Assembly: GCF_041927875.1 (NCBI RefSeq)
Contig: NZ_JBHFHN010000002.1
DNA: 64,000 nt
From: Paracoccus sp041927875
GTDB taxonomy: Bacteria > Pseudomonadota > Alphaproteobacteria > Rhodobacterales > Rhodobacteraceae
Direction: 5' to 3' (one strand)
A program made the translations under genes and the position numbers. Shown here one piece after another: positions 8,140 through 17,277 of the stretch (the first letter of the stretch is position 1; each line of letters begins with the position of its first letter). Under the pieces are notes generated by a model, which did no database searches, was not told the DNA's origin, and saw only the letters and a list, made by a program, of their open reading frames with translations.

Positions 8140-10197
8140 TCAACCCCGGCCGCGCCGCCGTCGGCCACCGCCGCCGCCCTCATCGCCGCCGCCGGTGTTG
8201 AAGCTGACATTGGGTAGCGGCACCACGGCGGTCAGGTTCGGAAACGGGTCGGTGGCATGGGGGATGGCATTCGCGGCGACGAAATGATCCTGAAACTTCG
8301 GCGCGATGGCGGTTTCGATCTTGGTGATGCGGCGGACCTGCGCCTCGATCGCGGCGCGTTCGGCGACCGAACACAAAGCCATGCGCGCGCCGGTTCCGGC
8401 GGCATTGCCCGCACTTGTCACCCGATCCTCGGGTGCGTCGGGGATCATGCCCAGGATCAGCGCATGGCGCGGGCTGATATGGGCGCCAAAGGCCCCGGCC
8501 AGCACGACGCGATCGACGGTTTCCGCCCCGATCTCGTCCATCAGCAGCCGCGCCCCTGCGTAAAGCGCCGATTTCGCAAGCTGGATGGCGCGGATATCGC
8601 CTTGCGTCGCGGTGATGCGCGGGCCGCCCTGCGCTGATCCGTCATGGATCAGATAGGCATGGGTGCGCCCCATCGGCTCAGACCGCGCGGTGCCGGTCTG
8701 TTCGGCCGATCCGATCAGACCCGAAGCGTCGACCAGCCCCGCCGCCCGCATTTCGGCCACCGCCTCGATGATGCCCGATCCGCAGATCCCGGTGACGCCG
8801 GTTTTCGCCGTCGCCTCGGCAAAGCCCGGATCATCCGACCACAACTCGCTGCCGATGACACGGAAGCGGGGTTCCTTGGTCACCGGGTCGATGCGGATGC
8901 GTTCGATGGCGCCCGGCGCGGCACGCTGGCCGCTGGAAATCTGCGCGCCCTCGAACGCCGGGCCGGTGGGCGATGAACAGGCCAGCACGCCGGTCGCGCG
9001 CGAGCCCAGCAGGATCTCGGCATTGGTGCCGACATCGACGACCAGCACCAGATCATCGCTGTCCTGCGGCGCCTCGGACAGGGCCACCGCCGCCGCATCG
9101 GCGCCGACATGCCCCGCGATCAAGGGCAGCACATAGGCCCGCGCCGAAGCGCCGATGCTGGTCAGGCCGATCTCGGCTGCCGCAAGCGACAGGCTGTCGC
9201 CGGTGGCCAAAGCAAAGGGCGCCTGACCCAGTTCCACCGGGTCGATGCCCAGCAGCAGGTGGTGCATGACCGGGTTGCAGACGATCACCGCCTCAAGCAC
9301 GTCGCGGGGATCGATTGCCGCCTCGGTCGCCAGCGCCTCGGCCAGGGTCGACAGCGCCTGCCGCACGGCAGCCGTCATCTCGACCTCGCCGCCCGGGTTC
9401 ATCATCACATAGCTGACGCGGCTCATCAGATCTTCGCCAAAACGGATCTGCGGGTTCATCAGCCCGGATGAGGCCAGCACCCGCCCGTCATCCAGCGCCA
9501 CCAGATGCCCGGCGATGGTGGTGGACCCCAGGTCGATGGCCAGGCCGTAAGCCGGCGCATCGCGCAGGCCGGGCCACAGCCCGACCAGACGCGGCGCGGC
9601 CCCGGTCTGATCCCGATGCACCGCCGCCGTGACGGTGAAATTGCCCTTGCGCAGCACCTTTTGCAGGGCTTGCAGCGCGGCCAGATCGGAGGTCAGGCCG
9701 GTGATCTGCCATTGCTCGGCCAAGGCCATCGCCAGCCGCTGAAAATCGCCCTCGGGGGCGTGCATGTCGGGTTCGGCGACCTGCACCACATAAAGCCGGA
9801 TCGCCGGGTCCATCACCATGGCGCGTTCGGTCGCGGATTTGCGGATCACCTGCTTGTGCAACTGGCTTTCCGGCGGCACGTCGATGACCACATCCTTCTG
9901 GATCAGCGCCTGACAGCCCAGACGGCGACCGGGCTTGAGGCCGCGCACCCGGTCATAGCGTTCCTCGACCGCGTTGACGGGCGACAGCGCGTCGGCTTCC
10001 ACCGTCACGCCATGTTTGGCGAACTCACCCAGACCGGGCGCGATCTGGCATTTGGAACAGATGCCGCGCCCGCCGCAGACCGAATCCAGATCAACGCCCA
10101 ACTGCCGCGCGGCGGTCAGAACCGGGGTGCCGGCAGCAACCCGGCCACGCTTGCCCGAGGGGGTGAAGATCACCAGCGGATCGCGGTTGTCGGGCAT
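8140..10197 (-). CDS. RACo/DUF4445-type ferredoxin-ASKHA protein (corrinoid activation)
   Basis: 685 residues. The N-terminal [2Fe-2S] ferredoxin domain has cysteines at 41, 47, 50 and 95. A middle linker region follows, then an ASKHA-type ATPase fold (GLAIDLGSTTIAGHLV, VLVVDVGTNAEILLG, LAGAFGAHI). This architecture matches RACo-like proteins that reductively reactivate Co(II) corrinoid proteins of methyltransferase systems. The ATG at 10197 begins MPDNRDPLVI; an upstream ATG at 10413 lies in the Trm112 gene and is rejected. The C-terminus is an unusual Gly/Arg-rich tail of about 20 residues. No methyltransferase or corrinoid protein gene is adjacent. Confidence 0.9.
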   Translation of the reverse strand: MPDNRDPLVIFTPSGKRGRVAAGTPVLTAARQLGVDLDSVCGGRGICSKCQIAPGLGEFAKHGVTVEADALSPVNAVEERYDRVRGLKPGRRLGCQALIQKDVVIDVPPESQLHKQVIRKSATERAMVMDPAIRLYVVQVAEPDMHAPEGDFQRLAMALAEQWQITGLTSDLAALQALQKVLRKGNFTVTAAVHRDQTGAAPRLVGLWPGLRDAPAYGLAIDLGSTTIAGHLVALDDGRVLASSGLMNPQIRFGEDLMSRVSYVMMNPGGEVEMTAAVRQALSTLAEALATEAAIDPRDVLEAVIVCNPVMHHLLLGIDPVELGQAPFALATGDSLSLAAAEIGLTSIGASARAYVLPLIAGHVGADAAAVALSEAPQDSDDLVLVVDVGTNAEILLGSRATGVLACSSPTGPAFEGAQISSGQRAAPGAIERIRIDPVTKEPRFRVIGSELWSDDPGFAEATAKTGVTGICGSGIIEAVAEMRAAGLVDASGLIGSAEQTGTARSEPMGRTHAYLIHDGSAQGGPRITATQGDIRAIQLAKSALYAGARLLMDEIGAETVDRVVLAGAFGAHISPRHALILGMIPDAPEDRVTSAGNAAGTGARMALCSVAERAAIEAQVRRITKIETAIAPKFQDHFVAANAIPHATDPFPNLTAVVPLPNVSFNTGGGDEGGGGGRRRRGRG

Positions 10198-10309
10198 CGG
10201 ATCGTCCTGTCTGACGGGGCCGTGGCGCCCCCTGTGGTATCTGCTCAGGCTAGGCCGGGCCGCGCCGCCGGTCTGGCCCGGCGGCGACATCCGGCGCGGC
10301 ATTCGCGGC

Positions 10310-10516
10310 CTAATCCAGCGCGCGCGCCTCATCCACCAGCATGATCGGGATACCGGCGCGGATCGGAAAGGCCAGCTTCGCCGCCGCGCTGACCAACTCG
10401 GCACGGTCGGCATCGTAATGCAGCACCGAATGCGTTACCGGGCAGACCAGTGCTTCAAGCATCCGGGGATCGAAGGCGGGGCCGGTCTCGGCGGCGGTCT
10501 GGGGCGTGTCGGTCAT
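10310..10516 (-). CDS. Trm112 family protein (UPF0434)
   Basis: 68-residue Trm112/YcaR-like protein. It carries the family segment LEALVCPVTHSVLHYD and the C-terminal FPIRAGIPIMLVDEARAL. It has only one cysteine, so it lacks the usual four-Cys zinc site. The ATG at 10516 overlaps the stop of the LON-domain gene (ATGA), placing it last in the ybbN-LON-Trm112 operon. Trm112 proteins activate methyltransferases in other organisms; the partner here is not evident. Confidence 0.9.
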   Translation of the reverse strand: MTDTPQTAAETGPAFDPRMLEALVCPVTHSVLHYDADRAELVSAAAKLAFPIRAGIPIMLVDEARALD

Positions 10517-11145
10517 TGCAGGGTCTCCTCATCGCTGCCGCCGGTGGCCAGTTCATAGTCGATCAGCGCCGAAAGCGCCTCGCGCCGACGGGTCAGCGAG
10601 GCCGCCTCAAGCAGGGCCTGCTTTTCAGACGCCTCGAACGGCAGCATCATCGACAGGCCGTTGATCAGCAGCTCATCCTCGGCCTGGCGCAGGCCATCCC
10701 AATCGGTTTCCAGACTGCGCATATCAAAGAACCGCGACAGCCGGTCGAACATCAGCGTCCGGTTCAGGCCGGGGTCGGTTTCGACCTCGCGCGCGCGGTC
10801 GCGCTCGAACCCCGCCCAATCGACGCGACCCCGGCGATAGGGGGTGAAGCCGTCCTCAAGCCGAGACAGCCGGAACCGCGACACCGCCGACAGGGTGATC
10901 ATGTAACGCCCGTCCTCGGTCTCGACAAAGCCGGTGACGCGACCCGCGCCACCGACCGCCGCCAGACTGCCATCGTCGCGCTTTTGCATGATGCCGATCA
11001 GCCGTTCGGGGGTTTTCAGAACGTCCTCAAGCATTTGCAGATAGCGCGGTTCAAACAGTTGCAGCGGCAGGCGGGCGCGCGGCAGCAGGATCGCGCCGGA
11101 CAGCACGAACAGCGGCAGCACTTCGGGCAGGTCGAAACTGCGCAT
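10513..11145 (-). CDS. LON peptidase substrate-binding domain protein
   Basis: 210-residue protein made of the Lon N-terminal (LAN) domain only: it opens LPEVLPLFVLSGAILLPRA, followed by FEPRYLQMLEDVL. There is no ATPase or protease domain. Proteins of this type are thought to bind unfolded polypeptides. It sits 2 bp after ybbN and overlaps the Trm112 gene by 4 bp, so the three form one operon with a protein-quality flavour. Confidence 0.92.
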   Translation of the reverse strand: MRSFDLPEVLPLFVLSGAILLPRARLPLQLFEPRYLQMLEDVLKTPERLIGIMQKRDDGSLAAVGGAGRVTGFVETEDGRYMITLSAVSRFRLSRLEDGFTPYRRGRVDWAGFERDRAREVETDPGLNRTLMFDRLSRFFDMRSLETDWDGLRQAEDELLINGLSMMLPFEASEKQALLEAASLTRRREALSALIDYELATGGSDEETLQ

Positions 11146-11147
11146 GA

Positions 11148-12050
11148 TCAGGCAAAGATCATCGAGGACAGGCGCCGCCGCCCCTTGATCGCCACCGGAT
11201 CATTGGGTTTCAGCGCGTCGAAAATGGTCATCAACTGCGCCTTGGCCGCGCCCTCGTTCCAGTCGCGGTCGCGGCGGAACAGTTCAAGCAGGTGGTCGAC
11301 AGCCTGATCGCTGTGACCTTCGGCTTGCAGCGCGGTGGCCAGATCGAAGCGCGCCTGATGATCGTCGGGGTCGGCCTCGACCCGCGCCAGCAGGTCGGCG
11401 GCGGGGCCGGCAGAGGCGGCCTGACGCAGCAGCGCCAGTTGCGCCCGCGCCCCCTCAAGCTGGCCGGCGATCGCGGCAGGGGCCGCGTCCAGCAGCGCCT
11501 GCGCCTGATCGGCATCGCCAAGCGCCAGATGCGCGCGCACCAGCCCGCCATAGGCAGCGGCGTTTTCCGGCTCCTCGCCCAGGATCGCGGCGAAGGTTTC
11601 GGCGGCATCGGCGGCCTCACCCTCGGCCAGCATCTGTTCGGCGGCCTCGACGGCGGCTGCCAGACCGCCATCATCGGTCAGCGCCAGCAGCTTGTCGACA
11701 AAGGCCTTGATTTCCGACCCGGGCAGCGCCCCCTGAAAGGCATCGACCGGCTGGCCCTGATGAAAGGCATAGACCGTGGGGATGGACTGCACGCGAAGCT
11801 GCGCGGCGATCATCTGGTTTTCGTCGACATTGACCTTGACCATGCGGATCTTGCCCTTGGCGCGCGTCACCTCGGCCTCAAGCGCGGGGCCAAGCTGGCG
11901 ACAGGGGCCACACCAGGGCGCCCAGAAATCGACGATCACCGGCTGGTTCATCGAGGCGTCGACGACCTCGGCCATGAAATCGGCCTCGGTCACGTCCTTG
12001 ATGTAATCGACCGGGGCGGCGGCCTTGTCGGCGGAACCGGACAGCAGCAT
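11148..12050 (-). CDS. ybbN: Thioredoxin-TPR co-chaperone YbbN (CnoX-like)
   Basis: 300 residues. An N-terminal thioredoxin domain carries WCGPC (Cys47 and Cys50) and the cis-Pro segment QSIPTVYAF. The C-terminal half is tetratricopeptide-like helices (YGGLVRAHLALGDADQA, ARFDLATALQAEGHSDQA). Homologues hold oxidised or unfolded proteins for GroEL and DnaK. Both active-site cysteines are present, unlike in E. coli YbbN. The ATG at 12050 is chosen; a GTG at 12059 is possible. It is the first gene of the operon with the LON-domain and Trm112 genes and is divergent from nhaC. Confidence 0.92.
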   Translation of the reverse strand: MLLSGSADKAAAPVDYIKDVTEADFMAEVVDASMNQPVIVDFWAPWCGPCRQLGPALEAEVTRAKGKIRMVKVNVDENQMIAAQLRVQSIPTVYAFHQGQPVDAFQGALPGSEIKAFVDKLLALTDDGGLAAAVEAAEQMLAEGEAADAAETFAAILGEEPENAAAYGGLVRAHLALGDADQAQALLDAAPAAIAGQLEGARAQLALLRQAASAGPAADLLARVEADPDDHQARFDLATALQAEGHSDQAVDHLLELFRRDRDWNEGAAKAQLMTIFDALKPNDPVAIKGRRRLSSMIFA

Positions 12051-12273
12051 GAAACTCACCTTATCTTCGGATCGCGCGGCGGGCGCGCTTTGGCGCCAAT
12101 ATGGGGCCGGACGCCGCCAAGGCCAAGCCCATCTGTGGCCGAATGGCCCCGTTCGGGGAACCAGACCGGCCGGTTCGGGTTGGTTGGTCACACAGAAATG
12201 TGAAAGGCGCGTCATCGCGCATCACCAAGGCGGCGCGACAGCACCGCCCGAATGACACAGACAGGAGGCACCC

Positions 12274-13797
12274 TTGCCCCAAATCGACCCCGTATCGACA
12301 ACACCCGAATCCCGCCCGTTGCCGCCCCTGTGGCTGGCCTTGCTGCCGGTGGTCCTGACGCTGGCGCTGCTGGCGCTGCAACTGTTCTATTTCGGCGATT
12401 TCACCCCGCATATCCCGCTGATCCTGGGCCTTGCCATCACCAGCCTGCTGGGCGTCCTGCGCGGCCAGGGCTGGATGGACATCCGCGAAGGCATCTTTCA
12501 CGTCATCCATGTGTCGATGCCGTCGCTGGCGGTGCTGATCGTGGTCGGCATGATCATCGGCGTCTGGATCGCTTCGGGCACGGTGCCGACGCTGATCTAT
12601 TACGGGCTGACGCTGCTGAACCCGAAGATCTTCCTGGCAGCGGCGATGATCCTGTGCGCGGTCATCTCGGTCAGTCTGGGCACAAGCTGGGGCACGGTTG
12701 GCACCATCGGCATCGCGCTGATGGGGATCGGCGCGGGCTTTGGCATCCCGCCCTACTGGACGGCGGGCGCTGTGGTGTCGGGGGCGTTCTTCGGCGACAA
12801 GATTTCGCCCTTGTCGGACACCACCAACCTGGCCCCCGCGGTGACCGGCGTCACCGTGTTCGACCATATCCGCAACATGCTGCCGACCACGGTTCCGGCG
12901 ATGCTGATCGCGCTGGTCGCCTATCTGGTGGCGGGCTATGCGCTGATCACCCCGGCGGAAACCTCGCTGGGCGCGATCACCCAGATCACCACCCGGCTGG
13001 CCAGCGAATACCACTTGGGCCTGGTGCCGCTGATCCCGGCGCTGGTCGTCGTCGTGCTGGCGGTGACACAAAAGCCGCCGCTGCCGTCACTGTTCGCGGG
13101 GGTGCTGATCGGCGCCCTGGTGGCGATCTTCTGGCAGGGCGCGGGCGTGCATGACGTGTTCAGCTATGCCCAGTCGGGCTACAAGATCGAGACCGGCATC
13201 GCCGATATCGACAGCCTGCTGAACAGCGGCGGCATCCAGTCGATGATGTGGACAATCTCGCTGATGCTGATCGCGCTTGGCTTTGGCGGCGCGTTGGAGC
13301 GCACAGGCTGCCTCGAATCGATCATCCAGGCGATCATAGCGCGGGTGTCCTCATTCGCGGGCGTTCAGACGGCGGCCATCGGCACCTCGTTTGCCACGAA
13401 CATGGTGGCGGGCGACCCCTATATTTCGATCGCGCTGCCGGGCCGGATGTTCGCGCCGCTCTATCGCGGCATGGGCTATTCGACGCTGAACCTGTCGCGC
13501 GCGGTCGAGGAGGGCGGGACGCTGATGTCACCGCTGATCCCGTGGAACGCGGGCGGTGCCTTTGTGATCTCGGCCCTGGGCTTGGGCATCATGTCGGGCA
13601 ACCTGACCAACCTGCTTTATATCCCGCTGGCCTTTGCCTGCTGGACGGCGCCGCTGATTGGCATCTTCTACGCCGTCACCGGCCTGTTCTCGCCGCGCGC
13701 CTCGGATGCCGAACGCGCGACCTGGGAAAGCTCGGGCGAGACTGTGATGGATCTGGCCGACCACGCACTGTCGGATGACACGCAGCCGCAGGCTTAA
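12274..13797 (+). CDS. nhaC: Na+/H+ antiporter NhaC
   Basis: 507-residue inner-membrane antiporter of the NhaC family with about 11-12 hydrophobic segments, the family signature region GTSWGTVGTIGIALMG and FFGDKISPLSDTTN near residues 170-185, and FATNMVAGDPY further on. It starts with TTG at 12274. AGGAGG at 12263-12268 is optimally placed and no in-frame ATG lies nearby. It likely exports Na+ using the proton gradient. The 223 bp upstream region, shared with ybbN, shows no motif I can name. Confidence 0.94.
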   Translation: MPQIDPVSTTPESRPLPPLWLALLPVVLTLALLALQLFYFGDFTPHIPLILGLAITSLLGVLRGQGWMDIREGIFHVIHVSMPSLAVLIVVGMIIGVWIASGTVPTLIYYGLTLLNPKIFLAAAMILCAVISVSLGTSWGTVGTIGIALMGIGAGFGIPPYWTAGAVVSGAFFGDKISPLSDTTNLAPAVTGVTVFDHIRNMLPTTVPAMLIALVAYLVAGYALITPAETSLGAITQITTRLASEYHLGLVPLIPALVVVVLAVTQKPPLPSLFAGVLIGALVAIFWQGAGVHDVFSYAQSGYKIETGIADIDSLLNSGGIQSMMWTISLMLIALGFGGALERTGCLESIIQAIIARVSSFAGVQTAAIGTSFATNMVAGDPYISIALPGRMFAPLYRGMGYSTLNLSRAVEEGGTLMSPLIPWNAGGAFVISALGLGIMSGNLTNLLYIPLAFACWTAPLIGIFYAVTGLFSPRASDAERATWESSGETVMDLADHALSDDTQPQA

Positions 13798-13800
13798 GTC

Positions 13801-13845
13801 TTCCTTGCCACATACGCTGGGGGTGCGGGGGCAAAGCCCCCGCCC
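13801..13845 (-). repeat. Dispersed hairpin-tail element, copy B
   Basis: Read on the minus strand: GCGGGGGC-TTT-GCCCCCGC, then ACCCCCAGCGTATGTGG and CAAGGAAG. It lies between the convergent nhaC and xth genes, hairpin first relative to xth. The same hairpin is followed by T6 on the plus strand and so also serves as the nhaC terminator. Confidence 0.75.
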
Positions 13846-13851
13846 TTTTTT
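13825..13851 (+). terminator. Intrinsic terminator of nhaC within repeat copy B
   Basis: Perfect 8-bp stem GCGGGGGC / GCCCCCGC with an AAA loop (13825-13843), then CC and six T residues (13846-13851). It starts 27 bp after the nhaC stop. Confidence 0.8.
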
Positions 13852-13855
13852 GGTG

Positions 13856-14641
13856 CTACAGATCGAACCGCGCGATCACCGGCACATGGTCGCTGGGCTG
13901 ATCCCAACCGCGCACCGGACGCAGCAGGCGCGACCCATGCGCGGCATTGGAAATGTCGGGCGTGGCCCAGATGTGGTCCAGCCTGCGCCCCTTGTCGGCG
14001 GCGTTCCAATCGGGCGACCGATAGGACCACCAGGAATAAAGCCGCCCCTCGGGGATGTCCTGACGGGTGACGTCGACCCATTTCCCCGCATCCTGCGCCT
14101 CGCCCAGATGCGCGACCTCGACCGGGGTGTGGCTGACGATCTTCAGCAATTGCTTGTGGTTCCAGACGTCATCCTCGCGCGGGGCGATGTTCAGATCGCC
14201 CACCAGGATCGACCGCTCGGGCCGGTCGGCGTGAAAGGCATCGCGCATGTCGGTCAGGAAATCCAGCTTCTGCCCGAACTTGGCATTCAGCTCGCGGTCG
14301 GGAATGTCGCCACCGGCAGGCACATAGACATTGTGGATGACCACGCCGTTTTCCAGCCGCGCGGCGACATGGCGGGCATGGCCCAGGCTGGCATAATCGC
14401 GGTCGCCATGATCGGTGATCGGCAGCCGCGACAGGATCGCCACGCCGTTATAGCCCTTTTGCCCGCGCGCAACCATGTGGTGATAGCCAAGCGCGCGGAA
14501 CACATCATGCGGGATCTTCTCGACCGGGCTTTTGCATTCCTGCAAGCACAGGATGTCGGGGCTTTCCTCGCGCAGGAAGCGCTCGACCAGCGGCGCGCGC
14601 AGGCGCACCGAGTTGATATTCCAGGTGGCGATGCTGAACAT
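13856..14641 (-). CDS. xth: Exodeoxyribonuclease III
   Basis: 261-residue AP endonuclease/3'-5' exonuclease of base excision repair. EEP-fold landmarks are WNINSVR at the N-terminus, the metal-binding Glu in LQECK, YVPAGGD, the catalytic GDLNIAP, and the C-terminal SDHVPV carrying the Asp-His pair. ATG at 14641 (MFSIATWNINS) with AAGGAG upstream. It is divergent from the MFS gene at 14769 and convergent with nhaC. Confidence 0.96.
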   Translation of the reverse strand: MFSIATWNINSVRLRAPLVERFLREESPDILCLQECKSPVEKIPHDVFRALGYHHMVARGQKGYNGVAILSRLPITDHGDRDYASLGHARHVAARLENGVVIHNVYVPAGGDIPDRELNAKFGQKLDFLTDMRDAFHADRPERSILVGDLNIAPREDDVWNHKQLLKIVSHTPVEVAHLGEAQDAGKWVDVTRQDIPEGRLYSWWSYRSPDWNAADKGRRLDHIWATPDISNAAHGSRLLRPVRGWDQPSDHVPVIARFDL

Positions 14642-14768
14642 GGGGTCTCCTTCGGGCGCCAAGCTAACGTCACGGCGGGGGACGGGCCAGACCAATTTAC
14701 CACTATGCAAATGCGGCATTTTGATGAACATGCCCGACATCGCCACGCCGCAACGGGGGACTATGCGC

Positions 14769-16088
14769 ATGACGTCGATGACCATTGACCAGGCCCTGGC
14801 GCAGGGCGGCATCGGGCGCTTTCAGGCGCGATTGCTGGCGATCTTCGGGCTGGTCTGGGCGGCCGACGCGATGCAGGTGATTGCGGTTGGCTTTGCCGCC
14901 GCCTCGGTCGCCGCCACCTTCGGGCTTGAGATGAAGGCCGCGCTGCAGATCGGCACGCTGTTCTTTCTGGGCATGTTCGCGGGGGCGTTCCTGTTCGGGC
15001 GGCTGGCCGACCGGATCGGGCGGCGGCGGGTGCTGCTGGCCACGGTGACGGCGGATGCAATTTTTGGCCTGGCCTCGGCCTTTGCGCCGGATTTCACGAC
15101 GCTTCTGGTGCTGCGGTTCCTGACCGGGGTCGCGGTCGGCGGCACCCTGCCCGTCGATTACGCCCTGATGGCCGAGTTCCTGCCCCCGAAAAACCGTGGT
15201 CGCTGGCTGGTCTGGCTGGAGGGCTTCTGGGCCATCGGCACCATCGCCATCGCGCTGACCGCCTGGATTGCCGCCAGCCAGGGCGCGGCCGAGCCGTGGC
15301 GCTGGATCTTCGGCATCGCCGCCGCCCCCGCGCTGATCGGGCTGGTGCTGCGGTGGTGGGTGCCGGAATCCCCGATGTTCCTGGTGCGGCAAGACCGCCA
15401 GGACGAGGCCCGCGCAGTGATGAACCGGGTGCTGGGTGCCAACGGCGCGGCACCGCTGCCCGCCGATACGCGGCTGATCCCCGCCCCCACGGCGACCGGC
15501 ACCGCAAGCTCGATCTTTGCGCCCGAACTGATCCGCCGCACATTGGGCATTCTGGCGGTCTGGTTTCTGGTCTCGCTGTCCTATTACGGCGTCTTCATCT
15601 GGGTGCCGGGCAAGCTCGCGACCGACGGCTTTGGCTTTGTGCGCGGCTATGGCTTTCTGGTGATCCTCGCCCTGGCGCAGGTGCCGGGCTACGCCCTGGC
15701 CGCCTATGGGGTCGAGGCCTGGGGCCGCCGCGCCACGCTGATGGGGTTCCTCTTGCTCAGCGCGGCGGGCTGCCTGTTGTTCACCATCGCCGCCAGCACC
15801 GCGCTGATCGCCGCATCGCTGATCGTGATGAGCTTTGCCCTGCTGGGCACCTGGGGCGCGCTTTACGCCTTTACGCCGGAACTTTACCCCACCGCCCTGC
15901 GCGGCACCGGCATGGGCACCGCCAGCGCGGTCGCACGGCTGGGCGGCATTCTGGCGCCGACCTTGCTGACGCTTGCCTTTGCGCGCGGCTTCGGCTTTGC
16001 CATCGGCACCTTCGCGGCGCTGCTGGTGCTGGCGGCCCTGGCGCTGCTCATGGTGCGCAGCGAGACGCGGAACGCCGCCATCGGCTGA
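14769..16088 (+). CDS. MFS transporter (SP/AAHS-like sugar or aromatic acid porter)
   Basis: 439-residue 12-TM transporter. The TM2-TM3 loop has GRLADRIGRRRVLL, TM4-TM5 has RFLTGVAVGGTLPVDYALMAEF, and after TM6 comes the sugar-porter style VPESP. The C-terminal half contains FTPELYPTALRGTGMG. This pattern fits metabolite:H+ symporters such as the AAHS or SV2-like group. I prefer the ATG at 14769 because GGGGGA lies seven bases upstream; ATGs at 14763 and 14778 are alternatives. Substrate is unknown. Confidence 0.88.
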   Translation: MTSMTIDQALAQGGIGRFQARLLAIFGLVWAADAMQVIAVGFAAASVAATFGLEMKAALQIGTLFFLGMFAGAFLFGRLADRIGRRRVLLATVTADAIFGLASAFAPDFTTLLVLRFLTGVAVGGTLPVDYALMAEFLPPKNRGRWLVWLEGFWAIGTIAIALTAWIAASQGAAEPWRWIFGIAAAPALIGLVLRWWVPESPMFLVRQDRQDEARAVMNRVLGANGAAPLPADTRLIPAPTATGTASSIFAPELIRRTLGILAVWFLVSLSYYGVFIWVPGKLATDGFGFVRGYGFLVILALAQVPGYALAAYGVEAWGRRATLMGFLLLSAAGCLLFTIAASTALIAASLIVMSFALLGTWGALYAFTPELYPTALRGTGMGTASAVARLGGILAPTLLTLAFARGFGFAIGTFAALLVLAALALLMVRSETRNAAIG

Positions 16089-16155
16089 GGGGCGCGCGCA
16101 ACCCTTTGCGCGCCTGCGCCGTTCCTTCCGTGACACATCACCGAAAGGACAAGAC

Positions 16156-17130
16156 ATGGGCCATCTGGTCAACGGCGAATGGCATGACGAATGGTATGAT
16201 ACCGATGCCAATGACGGCGCTTTCGTGCGCGACACATCGCGTTTTCGCAACTGGGTGACGGCGGATGGCCAGCCCGGCCCGACCGGAGAGGGCGGCTTTA
16301 CCCCCGACAGCGGGCGCTATCACCTCTATGTCTCGCTGGCCTGCCCCTGGGCGCATCGGACGCTGATCTATCGGCAGTTGCGCGGGCTGACCGATCATAT
16401 CGGCGTCTCGGTCGTGCATCCCGACATGCTGTCGGATGGGTGGACCTTTGCCACGGATTTCCCCGGCGCGACGGGCGACCGGCTGCATGACCTGCCGTTC
16501 CTGCGCGACCTTTACCTGCGCGCCAAGCCCGATGCCTCGGGCCGGGTGACGGTGCCGGTGCTGTGGGACAGCCCCCGCGACACCATCGTGTCGAACGAAA
16601 GCGCCGACATCATCCGAATGTTCAATTCGGCCTTCGACAGCCTGACCGGCAACGACCGGGATGACTGCCCCGCCGAGTTGCAGGGCCAGATCGACGCGCT
16701 GAACGACCGCATCTATGACACGGTGAACAACGGCGTCTACAAGGCCGGTTTCGCCACCAGCCAGCAGGCCTATGACGATGCCGTCGGCCCCCTCTTTCAG
16801 TCGCTCGACTGGCTTGAGGGGATCTTGGCCGACACCCGCTATCTGACCGGCCCGCGCCTGACCGAGGCCGACTGGCGGCTGTTCACCACGCTGATCCGCT
16901 TTGATGCAGTCTATCACGGCCATTTCAAATGCAACCGCCGCCGGATCGCGGATTATCCGAACCTGTCGGGCTGGCTGCGCGAGCTGTATCAGGTGCCGGG
17001 CATCGCCCAGACGGTCGATTTCGACCACATCACCCGGCACTATTACTATAGCCACGACACGATCAATCCGCACCGGATCGTGCCGATTGGCCCGGCCCAG
17101 GATTTCACCCTGCCGCACGGTCGCGGCTAA
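16156..17130 (+). CDS. yqjG: Glutathionyl-hydroquinone reductase (YqjG/ECM4 family)
   Basis: 324-residue xi-class GST that reduces glutathionyl-hydroquinones. The catalytic cysteine is in ACPWAHRTLI near residue 64. The family-specific regions SNESADIIRMFN, RFDAVYHGHFKCN and the C-terminal HYYYSHDTINPHRIVPIGP are present. ATG at 16156 with a GAAAGGAC Shine-Dalgarno. It appears monocistronic. Confidence 0.95.
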   Translation: MGHLVNGEWHDEWYDTDANDGAFVRDTSRFRNWVTADGQPGPTGEGGFTPDSGRYHLYVSLACPWAHRTLIYRQLRGLTDHIGVSVVHPDMLSDGWTFATDFPGATGDRLHDLPFLRDLYLRAKPDASGRVTVPVLWDSPRDTIVSNESADIIRMFNSAFDSLTGNDRDDCPAELQGQIDALNDRIYDTVNNGVYKAGFATSQQAYDDAVGPLFQSLDWLEGILADTRYLTGPRLTEADWRLFTTLIRFDAVYHGHFKCNRRRIADYPNLSGWLRELYQVPGIAQTVDFDHITRHYYYSHDTINPHRIVPIGPAQDFTLPHGRG

Positions 17131-17144
17131 GCCCCCCCGCCAAG

Positions 17145-17170
17145 AAAAAACCCCGCCGGAAACGGCGGGG
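17145..17170 (-). terminator. Intrinsic terminator downstream of the response regulator
   Basis: On the minus strand, CCCCGCCG-TTTC-CGGCGGGG (17170-17151) is followed by six T residues and CTTGG. It lies 108 bp past the response regulator stop and 15 bp past the end of yqjG on the other strand, which has no T-tract. Confidence 0.75.
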
Positions 17171-17277
17171 TAAAGTTCAGGACGAAATGTCAGGGACATT
17201 GGGACTGTGGTCTCTTACCCTCGACCACGCGGGCTTCACGGTATGAACGCGCTTGCCCCGATCCGGTTCCCCACCGA

